A DNA stretch of 33,646 nucleotides, taken from Clostridia bacterium (GTDB lineage: Bacteria > Bacillota > Clostridia > Lachnospirales > Lachnospiraceae). The stretch covers positions 1 through 33,646 of the forward strand of contig SAAH01000038.1 in assembly GCA_009929525.1 (NCBI GenBank). The letters are read 5' to 3'. Below the pieces are notes generated by a model. That model was given only the letters and a program-made list of their open reading frames with translations. It ran no database searches and was not told the origin of the DNA. Positions 9,617 through 17,382 of this stretch are shown here, one piece after another (positions within the stretch are counted from its first letter, which is position 1; each line of letters opens with the position of its first letter). The position numbers and the translations under genes were made by a program.

Positions 9617-10642
9617 TTATTTGTCAACTTTATTCAAGCTGAGACGACTGCGTAATCCGGCTTTTTCTTCTTCAGTTAAAAATGATGCTTCCACTGCATT
9701 TTCCATGAGTTTTTCTGCAAGTTCTATCGCTTCTTCCCCCACCCTGCCAGCGAGCTTTGCTGCAAAAGCAAGTTCTCTTGACATCGTTGTCTGGCTGACT
9801 GTCCGGTTATCCGTATTGATCGTAACCAGTATGTTCTTGTCCAGAAAAAGTTTCAATGGATATTCGTCCTGTGGCTCCAACGCATGGGTCTGATAATTAC
9901 TGGTCGGACATAGTTCAATCCCTATACGCCTTTTTGCCACTTCATCCATCAACGCACCATCATGGCTCATTGCAATCCCATGACCGATTCTTGCTGCTCC
10001 CATCCTGATAGACTCTCTCACATTGTCTTCACTTCCACACTCACCTGCATGGATGGTAAATGGAATCCCAAGTGCTTTTGCCTTTGCAAATAACGGCCGG
10101 AAAATCTTGGCAGGGTAAGCCGCCTCATCTCCCGCCAGATCAACCGCACACACTCCATGTCCCAGATATTGACTGGCGATTTCTATCATCTCGCTATTCG
10201 TCTTGAAATCATGATGGCGCATGGCGCAGCATATGATCTGCCATTTTATTCCCGTGCAGGACTCACCTTGGCGCATCCCCTCGATCACAGCCTCTATTAC
10301 CTGTCCGCACGAAAGATCCGTGCCAACAGAAAGCATCGGTGCAAATCTCACTTCCACATAGATGACTCCGTCCTCTTTAAGATCCATAAGAAAGTCTCTG
10401 GCCGACTGTATCAACCCGTCTCTCGTCTGCATCCCTTCGAGCGGAAGAGCAAACTTTTCAAGATACGTTTTCAAACTATTACAGTCTCTCTCCGCCTGCA
10501 GGTCAGAATCTTTCAAATCCGTTCTTCCTGTCAGTTTTTTCACAGTCATAACCGGCAGTGAGCCATCAAGGTGACAGTGCAGATCAATCTTAGGCATTTT
10601 TCGTATCGCATCTGCGATCGTCATATCCACATTTAAGTCCAT
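9617..10642 (-). CDS. add: Adenosine deaminase
   Basis: A 341-aa zinc hydrolase converting adenosine to inosine. Visible are the metal motif DLHCHLDGS (His22, His24), DLAGDE, HAGECGSEDN with the zinc His and catalytic Glu, IGHG and ELCPTSNYQT. Although the frame is open to 10741, the ATG at 10642 is chosen because GAGG lies eight bases upstream and family N-termini start just before the HxH motif; an ATG at 10672 is a weaker alternative. It sits 44 bases after cdd, a plausible nucleoside-salvage pair. Adenine deaminases of the same superfamily are an alternative, but the SNYQT context favours adenosine. Confidence 0.92.
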   Translation of the reverse strand: MDLNVDMTIADAIRKMPKIDLHCHLDGSLPVMTVKKLTGRTDLKDSDLQAERDCNSLKTYLEKFALPLEGMQTRDGLIQSARDFLMDLKEDGVIYVEVRFAPMLSVGTDLSCGQVIEAVIEGMRQGESCTGIKWQIICCAMRHHDFKTNSEMIEIASQYLGHGVCAVDLAGDEAAYPAKIFRPLFAKAKALGIPFTIHAGECGSEDNVRESIRMGAARIGHGIAMSHDGALMDEVAKRRIGIELCPTSNYQTHALEPQDEYPLKLFLDKNILVTINTDNRTVSQTTMSRELAFAAKLAGRVGEEAIELAEKLMENAVEASFLTEEEKAGLRSRLSLNKVDK

Positions 10643-10686
10643 CTCATTTTCCTCTTCTGATCGGCTGATCATCCATTCAAAATTAT

Positions 10687-11121
10687 CTACTCCAGATTTG
10701 CCGAGCCAAATCCCATCGGCAAAAGTTCCCCCAGTGTACATATCTTATATTCCCGCTCACTCTTTCCCATGATGATCCAAAATTCATTTGGATCCACAAA
10801 TTCCATCAGGACCTGGCGGCACACTCCACACGGAGGACAATAATCCCCCTCCTCGCAATCAGTACCCTCCGGTGCTCCGACAACAGCAATGGCATCAAAC
10901 TTCCGTTTTCCCTCAGACACTGCTTTAAAGATTGCAGTCCGCTCCGCACAGTTAGTGGGGGTATATGCCGCATTTTCAATGTTACACCCTTGAAAGACCG
11001 TCCCATCGCTGCACAATAAGGCAGCACCTACTGCAAAATGGGAATAGGGTGTATACGCCATCTTACGGGCACTTATCGCTTCGCTTATCAGTTTCTTGAT
11101 CATATCTGTCTTACACTTCAT
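10687..11121 (-). CDS. cdd: Cytidine deaminase
   Basis: A 144-aa zinc enzyme deaminating cytidine and deoxycytidine to uridines. The signature NCAERTAI carries zinc ligand Cys58 and proton shuttle Glu60; PPCGVCRQ supplies Cys98 and Cys101. SHFAVGAAL and GCNIENAAY form the substrate pocket. Length is normal for the short homotetrameric form. AGGAGGAG precedes the ATG. It lies 73 bases beyond tRNA-Leu with no clear promoter or terminator between them, so read-through from the tRNA promoter is possible. Confidence 0.95.
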   Translation of the reverse strand: MKCKTDMIKKLISEAISARKMAYTPYSHFAVGAALLCSDGTVFQGCNIENAAYTPTNCAERTAIFKAVSEGKRKFDAIAVVGAPEGTDCEEGDYCPPCGVCRQVLMEFVDPNEFWIIMGKSEREYKICTLGELLPMGFGSANLE

Positions 11122-11194
11122 GCAAAACTCCTCCTATATATGTTATCTGTACAAATGGAATGATCGATGCGAAATGCACTAGAAAAGAAAGAAA

Positions 11195-11274
11195 TGCGGC
11201 CAGTGGGACTCGAACCCACATGGTTGCCCACTGGCACCTAAAACCAGCGCGTCTGCCAATTCCGCCATGGCCGC
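11195..11274 (-). tRNA. tRNA-Leu(UAG)
   Basis: Acceptor arms GCGGCCA/TGGCCGC pair fully. The anticodon loop TTTAGGT gives UAG, the variable arm is short, the T-loop is GGTTCGAGTCC, discriminator A, no encoded CCA. Last tRNA of the cluster in transcription order. Confidence 0.93.
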
Positions 11275-11351
11275 ACATATGAAATTCACAATAACAGGCA
11301 ACACATCATTGTCTTATTATGAAAAAAAGACAAGTCAAACGACTTGTCCAA

Positions 11352-11424
11352 TGAGACATCGGGGATTCGAACCCCGGACAACTTGATTAAAAGTCAAGTG
11401 CTCTACCAACTGAGCTAATATCCC
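11352..11424 (-). tRNA. tRNA-Lys(UUU)
   Basis: 73-base cloverleaf with anticodon loop CTTTTAA. Acceptor GGGATAT/ATGTCTC includes G2-U71 and U5-G68 wobbles. Discriminator A, no encoded CCA. Confidence 0.94.
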
Positions 11425-11433
11425 ATAAATAAA

Positions 11434-11505
11434 CTGGGCTAGGCAGATTCGAACTGCCGAATGCAGGAGTCAAAGTCCTGTGCCTTACCGCTTGGCGATA
11501 GCCCA
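11434..11505 (-). tRNA. tRNA-Gln(UUG)
   Basis: 72-base cloverleaf with U1-A72 start typical of tRNA-Gln. Anticodon loop CTTTGAC gives UUG, acceptor TGGGCTA/TAGCCCA, discriminator G. Confidence 0.94.
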
Positions 11506-11523
11506 ACGAACGCCTTGCGGCAG

Positions 11524-11598
11524 GGTGGATACAGGGATTCGAACCCTGGGCCTCCAGAGCCACAATCTGGCGCGCTAACCAACTGCGCTATACCCACC
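11524..11598 (-). tRNA. tRNA-His(GUG)
   Basis: Anticodon loop TTGTGGC gives GUG. The identity pair is encoded: an extra 5' G (11598, G-1) faces discriminator C73 (11524). Acceptor GTGGGTA/TATCCAC. Confidence 0.94.
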
Positions 11599-11627
11599 AT
11601 ACCTTTTCTCTTCAAAGAGAAAAGAAG

Positions 11628-11701
<74 letters not shown>

Positions 11702-11726
11702 GTATCCGTCAAAATGAGTTGACGAA

Positions 11727-11797
11727 AGCGGGTGATGGGAATCGAACCCACGTATCCAGCTTGGAAGGCTGGTGTTCTATCATTGAACTACACCCGC
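11727..11797 (-). tRNA. tRNA-Gly(UCC)
   Basis: 71-base cloverleaf; anticodon loop CTTCCAA gives UCC. Acceptor GCGGGTG/CACCCGC, discriminator U. Confidence 0.94.
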
Positions 11798-11821
11798 ACG
11801 GAAAATAGTTGTAAAATTAAA

Positions 11822-11896
11822 TCGGGGTGACAGGATTCGAACCTGCGACCTCCTGGTCCCAAACCAGGCGCTCTAGCCAAGCTGAGCCACACCCCG
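11822..11896 (-). tRNA. tRNA-Pro(UGG)
   Basis: 75-base cloverleaf; anticodon loop TTTGGGA gives UGG. Acceptor CGGGGTG/CACCCCG, discriminator A. First tRNA after the cluster promoter. Confidence 0.94.
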
Positions 11897-11901
11897 TTAT
11901 C

Positions 11902-11939
11902 GTCTTGCGCTTTGTTGTTTCTTTCGCTCAACGCAAGAC
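11902..11939 (-). promoter_or_regulatory. Leader hairpin of the tRNA cluster
   Basis: Eight-bp perfect arms GTCTTGCG/CGCAAGAC (11932-11939 and 11902-11909) enclose 22 nt, directly between the promoter and tRNA-Pro. It occupies the whole primary 5' leader and may guide 5' processing; that function is inferred. Confidence 0.5.
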
Positions 11940-11941
11940 AT

Positions 11942-11970
11942 ATTATATTATAGCCAGTTTAAAAAGTCAA
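11942..11970 (-). promoter_or_regulatory. Consensus promoter of the seven-tRNA cluster
   Basis: Minus strand -35 TTGACT (11965-11970), 17-base spacer, perfect -10 TATAAT (11942-11947), with an A/T-rich upstream tract (11971-12010) like an UP element. The strongest sigma-A promoter in the window, as expected for stable RNA. The rest of the 11897-12087 gap is A/T-rich with no gene. Confidence 0.92.
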
Positions 11971-12087
11971 CACTTTTTTACAAATTTTTTTATATTTTTT
12001 TCATTGACTTTTTTATGTGGCTTTTCTCGCCTTTTCCCACTCATTTTAGGATGTTTCTGACTTTTTTTATGTCAGTAAATCTTCGTC

Positions 12088-12573
12088 CTACCATTCAAGT
12101 ACATTTTGCGTATAATGAACTTCACCGTTTTTATCAATCTCCATGATCAAAAAACTTGGCTTTCTTCCTGCCTGTCGGGGATAAGAAAGACTGCCCGGAT
12201 TCAAAAGTGTAAGACCTTTTTTTTGTTCCAAAAACGGTCTGTGTGTATGCCCAAACATCACGATCTGTACTTCACGACTTCTCGCTTCTTCTTCCAGCAT
12301 AGACATGTCCATCGATACGCCGTACATATGACCATGAGTGATCATAATCTTATATCCGCCCAGGGTGATCATCTCCTCACGGGGAAGGTCCGAAAAATAG
12401 TCATTATTCCCTCTTACAAGGTAACAGGGGCACTCCGCTATCATTCTGATATGATTTTCCATTCCCTCCACGTCTCCGCAATGTATCAACGCATCCACCG
12501 GCTTTACTTTATACAGCACACGTTCCAGATTTTTATCATGTCCATGGGTATCGCTGACCACTAGTATCTTCAT
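12088..12573 (-). CDS. YfcE/MJ0936-type metallophosphoesterase
   Basis: A 161-aa calcineurin-like phosphodiesterase. Metal motifs in order are SDTHGH (7-12), HCGDVEG (31-37), RGNND, ITHGH and FGHTHRP, then NPGS. Length and motif spacing match the short YfcE family, which hydrolyses small phosphodiester test substrates; the physiological substrate is unknown. The ATG overlaps the rdgB stop by 4 bases (ATGA), so the two are translationally coupled. A second member of the family is at 17379-17921. Confidence 0.93.
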   Translation of the reverse strand: MKILVVSDTHGHDKNLERVLYKVKPVDALIHCGDVEGMENHIRMIAECPCYLVRGNNDYFSDLPREEMITLGGYKIMITHGHMYGVSMDMSMLEEEARSREVQIVMFGHTHRPFLEQKKGLTLLNPGSLSYPRQAGRKPSFLIMEIDKNGEVHYTQNVLEW

Positions 12574-13172
12574 CTTCCCGCCACGCTTTCCCTCAATTCT
12601 TCCTTCATTTTACTGAGAGCTTTTCCTCTGTGGCTGATGGCGTTTTTTTCTTCTTCGGAAAGCTGGGCTGTGGAGCAGCCATATTCAGGCACATAAAAGA
12701 TAGGATCATATCCAAATCCATTTTCTCCCATCTCCTCATATCCGATGCGTCCCTCGATAGTTCCCGTAGTCGTTTTCACAGTTCCATCGGGAAATGCTGC
12801 TGCTATTGCACATACAAACCTTGCTGTTCTTTGCTCATCCGGCACACCCTCAAGGCGGTGGATCAAATTCGCATTTTTTATTCTGTAAGAAGTATCCTCG
12901 CCCATATATCTTGCTGAATAAATCCCCGGCTCTTTATTGAGATAATCTATTTCCAGACCCGAGTCATCCGCAAGCACAATTTCATGGCAAACCTCCATGA
13001 TCGTCTTTGCTTTTATGATGGCATTTTCTTCAAATGTTTTTCCATCCTCTATGATGTCTATATCCACTCCGGCCTCTTTCATCGAAATGATCTCCAGATC
13101 CAAATCCGCCAGGATCTCTTTTATCTCTCTTAACTTATCCGCATTACCTGTGGCAAATATTAATCGCTTCAT
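12570..13172 (-). CDS. rdgB: RdgB/HAM1 non-canonical purine NTP pyrophosphatase
   Basis: A 200-aa house-cleaning enzyme that hydrolyses dITP, XTP and ITP to monophosphates and keeps them out of DNA and RNA. The nucleotide-binding N-terminus IFATGNADKLREI is at residues 4-16. Other conserved blocks are ADDSGLEIDYLN, PGIYSARYMG, GFGYDPIFYVPEYG and ISHRGKALSKM. The frame continues upstream to 13241, but GGAGG six bases before the ATG at 13172 fixes the start. Its end overlaps the downstream phosphoesterase by ATGA. Confidence 0.95.
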   Translation of the reverse strand: MKRLIFATGNADKLREIKEILADLDLEIISMKEAGVDIDIIEDGKTFEENAIIKAKTIMEVCHEIVLADDSGLEIDYLNKEPGIYSARYMGEDTSYRIKNANLIHRLEGVPDEQRTARFVCAIAAAFPDGTVKTTTGTIEGRIGYEEMGENGFGYDPIFYVPEYGCSTAQLSEEEKNAISHRGKALSKMKEELRESVAGR

Positions 13173-13243
13173 CTGATACCTCCGCCATATGTTATGATCA
13201 AATAATTTATTCGTACCGCAAACTGGTTGCTTCTTTGCCACTT

Positions 13244-13272
13244 ATTATAGCATCCTCAAAAACATCTCACAA
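13244..13272 (-). promoter_or_regulatory. Sigma-A promoter of rdgB-phosphoesterase
   Basis: Minus strand -35 TTGTGA (13267-13272), 17-base spacer, perfect -10 TATAAT (13244-13249). It sits about 72 bases upstream of the rdgB start codon. Confidence 0.82.
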
Positions 13273-13570
13273 GTAGAAAGATATTGATGGACAGTAATCT
13301 GCTATCTGGGTCAAAGGCAAGCAAAATTCGCCTCCTGCCCTGTGTCAGGACTAATAATGCGGCAATAGTATAAATGTGTTGCAGATGCCCCAATTCACTT
13401 GAAATCATCGTGTTTTGATGAGCAAAACGGAATATATTTTTGCTTTTTTGTGTATATGCCCCGCCAGATCAACACCAGCGGCGGATTGATTTATCGACAT
13501 CTTCCACCTTCATCGCAGTACGATCCTCGTGGAACGTTTTTATAATCCAGGACGCAATTGCCTGCGTTAT
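13273..13570. other. Gene-less stretch between cstA terminator and rdgB promoter
   Basis: About 300 bases without a supportable gene. Its composition is closer to coding DNA than the other A/T-rich gaps. On the minus strand one frame is stop-free for roughly 50 codons, ending at a TGA at 13469-13471, but without a start codon plus ribosome binding site. A G/C-rich inverted repeat, CCGCC/GGCGG, lies at 13461-13484. It could be a gene remnant; I recognise no family. Confidence 0.4.
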
Positions 13571-13607
13571 AAAAAAACTGCCGCCAGATTCATTGATCCA
13601 GCGACAG
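13571..13607 (-). terminator. Intrinsic terminator of cstA
   Basis: Twelve-bp stem (13578-13589 with 13596-13607, including G-U pairs), 6-nt loop, then seven T residues on the minus strand (13571-13577). It lies 27 bases after the cstA stop. Confidence 0.88.
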
Positions 13608-13633
13608 CTTTTTTCATTTAGTTATGTAATTTA

Positions 13634-15424
13634 TTATTTTTCTTTAATAACGCCTTTTCCTTTAAACTGTCCTACGATTGTCGTAATACCTTTTACTGCA
13701 AGGATCAGAGACAATACAATAAGCAGAATAGCCAGAGCCATCTGAACTCCTGCCCAGAACGGTGTCAGTTTTGCTGCTTCGAAACCGTTTGATGTGAAGA
13801 GAGCAACTTTAGACTGGATGGTCTGGAACAGAGATACAATTGTTACTACCAACATGAAGATCATTGGGAACAGCATCATCTTATTGTTCTTACCAACATG
13901 GCCTAACCATGCAGCCACACCAAGAAGTCCTACTGCAGCCAGAAGCTGGTTAGCAGCACCAAATAATGGCCAGATCTTAGCGTATCCTGTCATACCAAGA
14001 CCAACGCCAAGTACTACAGTAATGATAGTTGCAACATACATATTTGTAAAGAATGCTTTTGCTCCGCCCTGTTTCTTAGCGTCTTCAACTGTTTCGCCCT
14101 CTTTGAGCCACAGTTCCTGGAACATATAACGTGCAAGACGTGTAGCTGTATCCAGGGATGTCAGACAGAAAACAGAAACTGCCAGTGTCAGCATTGTATA
14201 CATAATGTTTACGATAGGGCTGTCAGCGCCAACAAAGGTACCGATCATCTGAGAGATACCTGTTGCAAATACAACAGTTGGAGATGTTAAGCCTTTTGCA
14301 GTTGCATCTGCTGCGCTTGCATCTTTAAATACAAAACCTACAGCGATCAAAGCTAATACAGCAACAACACACTCGATCAACATAGCGCCGTATCCGATCG
14401 GACGAGCGTCTCTTTCATTGTCGATCTGTTTAGAAGTTGTTCCTGATGATACAAGTGAATGGAATCCTGAGATAGCACCACAAGCGATTGTAACAAACAA
14501 CGCAGGGAACATTGTTCCACCAGTCAAAAGACCATTGCTTGCCTGTGTAAAGCTTGTAAATGCAGGCATATCTAACTGTGCTTTACCAACAAATGCACAT
14601 CCGATAACACCGATCACTGCAACGATAACCATGAAATACAATAAGAATGAGCTCAGGTAATCACGTGGCTGGAGAAGAATCCATACAGGTGTTACAGAAG
14701 CAACCAGGATATATAATCCAAGTACATACATCCAGATATCATAAGAGATATACAGTGGATGCCAGTTCAAACCGATTGCTACGATCGCTACGATTGCTAT
14801 AACACCGATAACAGTGGAAACTCCCAGTCCTGCATTACGGCGATATACCATGAATCCAAATACAATAGCCAGAACGATGAACAGTAAAGAAATAACTGCT
14901 GTAGTTGCATGAGCATCAAGTGCTGCTCCTGTAACTGCCTCGCCTGCTGCAGATGTAGAACCAAAAGTAGATGCAACGATAGAAGCGAAAGCTGCTACAA
15001 CAAGAAGAAGTACAAGATAGCCAAAGATCGTGAACAATCTTTTTGCACCTGTTCCCATAGTGTCACCAATTACTTCTCCCATGGACTGTCCTTTATGACG
15101 GATAGAAGCAAACAGAGCTCCAAAGTCATGAACAGCACCAAAGAAAACGCCTCCGATCAGTACCCAGAGTAATACAGGTACCCATCCAAAACAGGCTGCC
15201 TGAATAGGTCCGTTGATAGGGCCTGCTCCTGCGATAGATGAAAAGTGATGGCCTAATAATACCGGTGCTTTTGCCGGTACATAATCTACGCCATCTTCCA
15301 TGGTATGTGATGGTGTCGAACGAGACTCATCTACTCCCCATGTTTTTGCAAGCCATTTTCCATAGCCTACATACGCAACAAGCAAAATAGCTATTGCGAT
15401 AACTAAGATTACTAATGCATTCAT
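13634..15424 (-). CDS. cstA: CstA family transporter (carbon starvation protein A)
   Basis: A 596-aa polytopic membrane protein with about 16 or more hydrophobic segments. The family signature GHHFSSIAGAGPINGPIQ is at about 58-75, followed by FGAVHDFGALFASIRHKGQS. CstA/BtsT proteins carry pyruvate or peptides in enterobacteria; substrate here is inferred only by family. At 596 aa it falls within the broad CstA family range but is shorter than the roughly 700-aa enterobacterial proteins. GGAGAGGGAG precedes the ATG. No YbdD/YjiX-type small partner, the usual companion in proteobacteria, is found next to it; instead a 172-aa unrecognised gene ends 58 bases upstream and is probably co-transcribed. 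Confidence 0.94.
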   Translation of the reverse strand: MNALVILVIAIAILLVAYVGYGKWLAKTWGVDESRSTPSHTMEDGVDYVPAKAPVLLGHHFSSIAGAGPINGPIQAACFGWVPVLLWVLIGGVFFGAVHDFGALFASIRHKGQSMGEVIGDTMGTGAKRLFTIFGYLVLLLVVAAFASIVASTFGSTSAAGEAVTGAALDAHATTAVISLLFIVLAIVFGFMVYRRNAGLGVSTVIGVIAIVAIVAIGLNWHPLYISYDIWMYVLGLYILVASVTPVWILLQPRDYLSSFLLYFMVIVAVIGVIGCAFVGKAQLDMPAFTSFTQASNGLLTGGTMFPALFVTIACGAISGFHSLVSSGTTSKQIDNERDARPIGYGAMLIECVVAVLALIAVGFVFKDASAADATAKGLTSPTVVFATGISQMIGTFVGADSPIVNIMYTMLTLAVSVFCLTSLDTATRLARYMFQELWLKEGETVEDAKKQGGAKAFFTNMYVATIITVVLGVGLGMTGYAKIWPLFGAANQLLAAVGLLGVAAWLGHVGKNNKMMLFPMIFMLVVTIVSLFQTIQSKVALFTSNGFEAAKLTPFWAGVQMALAILLIVLSLILAVKGITTIVGQFKGKGVIKEK

Positions 15425-15482
15425 AATTCTCCCTCTCCTTCATTTATTAAGTTTTATGAATATGTAATATATATATAAGAAG

Positions 15483-16001
15483 CTATATAAACTTCTTATA
15501 GTCTTTAATCAAGTCCCTGGAAGCACCATTTCCAATAATCGTATGGTTTTCCAGGTCTATCACCAGGATCCTCATCTGAGAATATCCTCTGACTGAGAGC
15601 AGATAGTTCTTATAGAACCGGGCTCTTTGTATCTTTTTTCTTACTTCTTTTGATATCCCCTTTTCACTGATAAAAATTCCAGTGATATAAGTATACATAT
15701 GATCCTTTTCCATGTATGGCTTACCGCCGCGCACAAGATTTGGCTCGATTTCGTCTTGTATCTGTTTTGTAAACCTCTCGATATCCTGCCCGCTAATACT
15801 GTCAAAACGGCGAAAAAAAGCATGCTCATAGCAAATAGCACGCCAAAGTTCCGCTTTTTTGATCAGAACGTACTTGGCATTTGTGATGTTGCAGAAAGCA
15901 TACGCATCATAAATATCGCCTTTGATATCATAGGGTTCTTCAATGTCAAAGCTCCCTTTATATATGTCCAGAAGCTTTTGAAGTAACTCATCCTTATTCA
16001 T
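15483..16001 (-). CDS. Uncharacterised 172-aa protein upstream of cstA
   Basis: I do not recognise a family. The 172-aa product is soluble-looking, with no signal peptide or membrane helix. It is rich in aromatic and charged residues, with an N-terminal helix (MNKDELLQKLLDIYK), a Tyr/Phe-rich middle (EHAFFRRFDSISGQ) and a basic segment KEVRKKIQRARFYKN near 120-135. The C-terminal part MRILVIDLENHTIIGNGAS looks like beta strands. It has its own sigma-A promoter at 16070-16098 and a weak AGAG ribosome binding site. It precedes cstA in the same direction with no terminator between, so a role in the use or regulation of the CstA substrate is plausible. That is inference from position only. Confidence 0.75.
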   Translation of the reverse strand: MNKDELLQKLLDIYKGSFDIEEPYDIKGDIYDAYAFCNITNAKYVLIKKAELWRAICYEHAFFRRFDSISGQDIERFTKQIQDEIEPNLVRGGKPYMEKDHMYTYITGIFISEKGISKEVRKKIQRARFYKNYLLSVRGYSQMRILVIDLENHTIIGNGASRDLIKDYKKFI

Positions 16002-16069
16002 TTATATCTCTTTTCTATGATTATATTCTTAATATTCTTTTGATTTTCAAATTATTAAATTTCTATAAA

Positions 16070-16098
16070 ATTATATCACTAAATTTTATAAAACACAA
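16070..16098 (-). promoter_or_regulatory. Promoter of the 172-aa gene and cstA
   Basis: Minus strand -35 TTGTGT (16093-16098), 17-base spacer, -10 TATAAT (16070-16075), about 70 bases before the start codon in a very A/T-rich leader. Confidence 0.78.
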
Positions 16099-16148
16099 CA
16101 GTTTTTTAACGTGCTAACGCAATAATTTGTCAGAAAAGCACAAAAATA

Positions 16149-16206
16149 GAATGCCTGGTTTTCAGTGTTTCCCTGTACATGCAAACGCACTGAAAATCCG
16201 GCATTC
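16149..16206 (-). terminator. Long hairpin terminator after the methyltransferase gene
   Basis: Nineteen-base arms at 16149-16167 and 16188-16206 match at 17 positions around a 20-nt loop. Minus-strand continuation is TATTTTTG, a usable U-tract. It lies 27 bases past the methyltransferase stop. Confidence 0.75.
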
Positions 16207-16233
16207 CTTTGTATTTCTATGCTTTTAACGACA

Positions 16234-17382
16234 TCACTGATTGCGCTTTGGCGGTTTTGGTCCAAGATACTGATAAAAATAAGTACGGATCATTCCATTG
16301 TATATCTTTCTGTTCTTATCCGCTTTTCGTCCGATATATCGTTCCGTTTCTTCGTAACTCGTGATCAGATACATCGACCAGGAGTCAAGTTCCTGATATG
16401 CCTCTCCAATCTGTCGATAAAGATCCGGAAGCATCTCTTTATCCTCAAGACGCTCGCCATACGGTGGATTTGTAATGATAAATCCATATTTTTTTGGATG
16501 GCGGAGATTTGCCACCTCTCTTTGCTGAAAATGGATCAGATGGTCTACCCCGGCCAATGCTGCATTTTCTCGGGCAAACTTGACAGCCTCCGCACTGATG
16601 TCATACCCTTGCAGATCCACATCGATATCTTTATCAACCATATCCTGTGCCTCTTCCAGTGCATCATACCAGTGTTTCTTGGGTATCAGATCCGTCCACT
16701 CTTCACCCAGAAAAGAGCGATTGATCCCCGGAGCAATATTGCACGCGATCATCGCTGCTTCTATAAGAAATGTTCCACTTCCGCAGAATGGGTCAACCAG
16801 TATACGATCTTTCTTCCACGGGGTCAGCATGATAAGTGCAGCCGCCAGTGTTTCTGAAATCGGTGCGATCACCTGCTGCTTTCTATAACCTCTTTTGTGA
16901 AGAGATACCCCTGTCGTATCAAGAGTAACTGTAACAACATCTTTCATCAAAGATACTCTGACCGGATAGCTGGCACCGTCCTCCTCAAACCATTCTTTTT
17001 TGTAGCATTGCTTCATTCTCTCTACCATTGCTTTTTTCATGATAGACTGAATATCCGATGGACTAAAAAGCTTACTTTTTATGGTGGAAGCTTTTTTTAC
17101 CCAGAACTTCCCATCAGCCGGAATGTATGTCTCCCACGGCAGTGCTTTTGTTTTCTCGAAGAGTTCATCATAGGTATACGCTTTAAATTGCCCTACCTTT
17201 AAAAGGACCCTCTCTGCCGTTCTCAGAAACATATTGGCATATGCTACAGCCTGCTCGTCCCCCCAAAAGGTGACTTTTCCATCTTCGACCTGACTGATTT
17301 CATATCCCAGGTCGATAATTTCTCTTTTCAATACCGCTTCCAGACCAAAATGGCAAGGTGCGATCAATTCAAATTGTCTCAT
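16234..17382 (-). CDS. THUMP-domain class I rRNA methyltransferase (RlmL/YpsC-like)
   Basis: A 382-aa SAM-dependent methyltransferase of the UPF0020 family. The N-terminal ferredoxin-like/THUMP RNA-binding region covers about 1-160 and includes the conserved VSLHKRGYRK (159-168). The Rossmann domain has motif I DPFCGSGTF (197-205) and catalytic NPPYGERL (305-312), where NPPY indicates amino-group N-methylation. Size matches B. subtilis YpsC or the N-terminal half of Escherichia coli RlmL (23S rRNA m2G), without the second RlmK module. Older annotations call it a DNA methylase; the THUMP region argues for RNA. The start overlaps the upstream phosphoesterase stop (ATGA). Confidence 0.92.
   Translation of the reverse strand: MRQFELIAPCHFGLEAVLKREIIDLGYEISQVEDGKVTFWGDEQAVAYANMFLRTAERVLLKVGQFKAYTYDELFEKTKALPWETYIPADGKFWVKKASTIKSKLFSPSDIQSIMKKAMVERMKQCYKKEWFEEDGASYPVRVSLMKDVVTVTLDTTGVSLHKRGYRKQQVIAPISETLAAALIMLTPWKKDRILVDPFCGSGTFLIEAAMIACNIAPGINRSFLGEEWTDLIPKKHWYDALEEAQDMVDKDIDVDLQGYDISAEAVKFARENAALAGVDHLIHFQQREVANLRHPKKYGFIITNPPYGERLEDKEMLPDLYRQIGEAYQELDSWSMYLITSYEETERYIGRKADKNRKIYNGMIRTYFYQYLGPKPPKRNQ

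Noticed and set aside
10643-10741. 33-codon N-terminal extension of adenosine deaminase
   Set aside because: It overlaps the end of cdd and adds residues before the normal family start; a ribosome binding site supports 10642.
11827-12060. Plus-strand open frame beginning MTGFEPATSWSQTRR
   Set aside because: Antisense of tRNA-Pro and its promoter; the same kind of tRNA artefact.
13440-13745. Plus-strand 101-codon frame over the cstA 3' end
   Set aside because: It crosses the cstA terminator and coding region, has no ribosome binding site and no recognisable protein features.
16234-17382. Adenine-specific DNA methylase of a restriction or defence system
   Set aside because: The THUMP-like RNA-binding N-terminus and YpsC/RlmL layout indicate rRNA modification, and no restriction gene is nearby.
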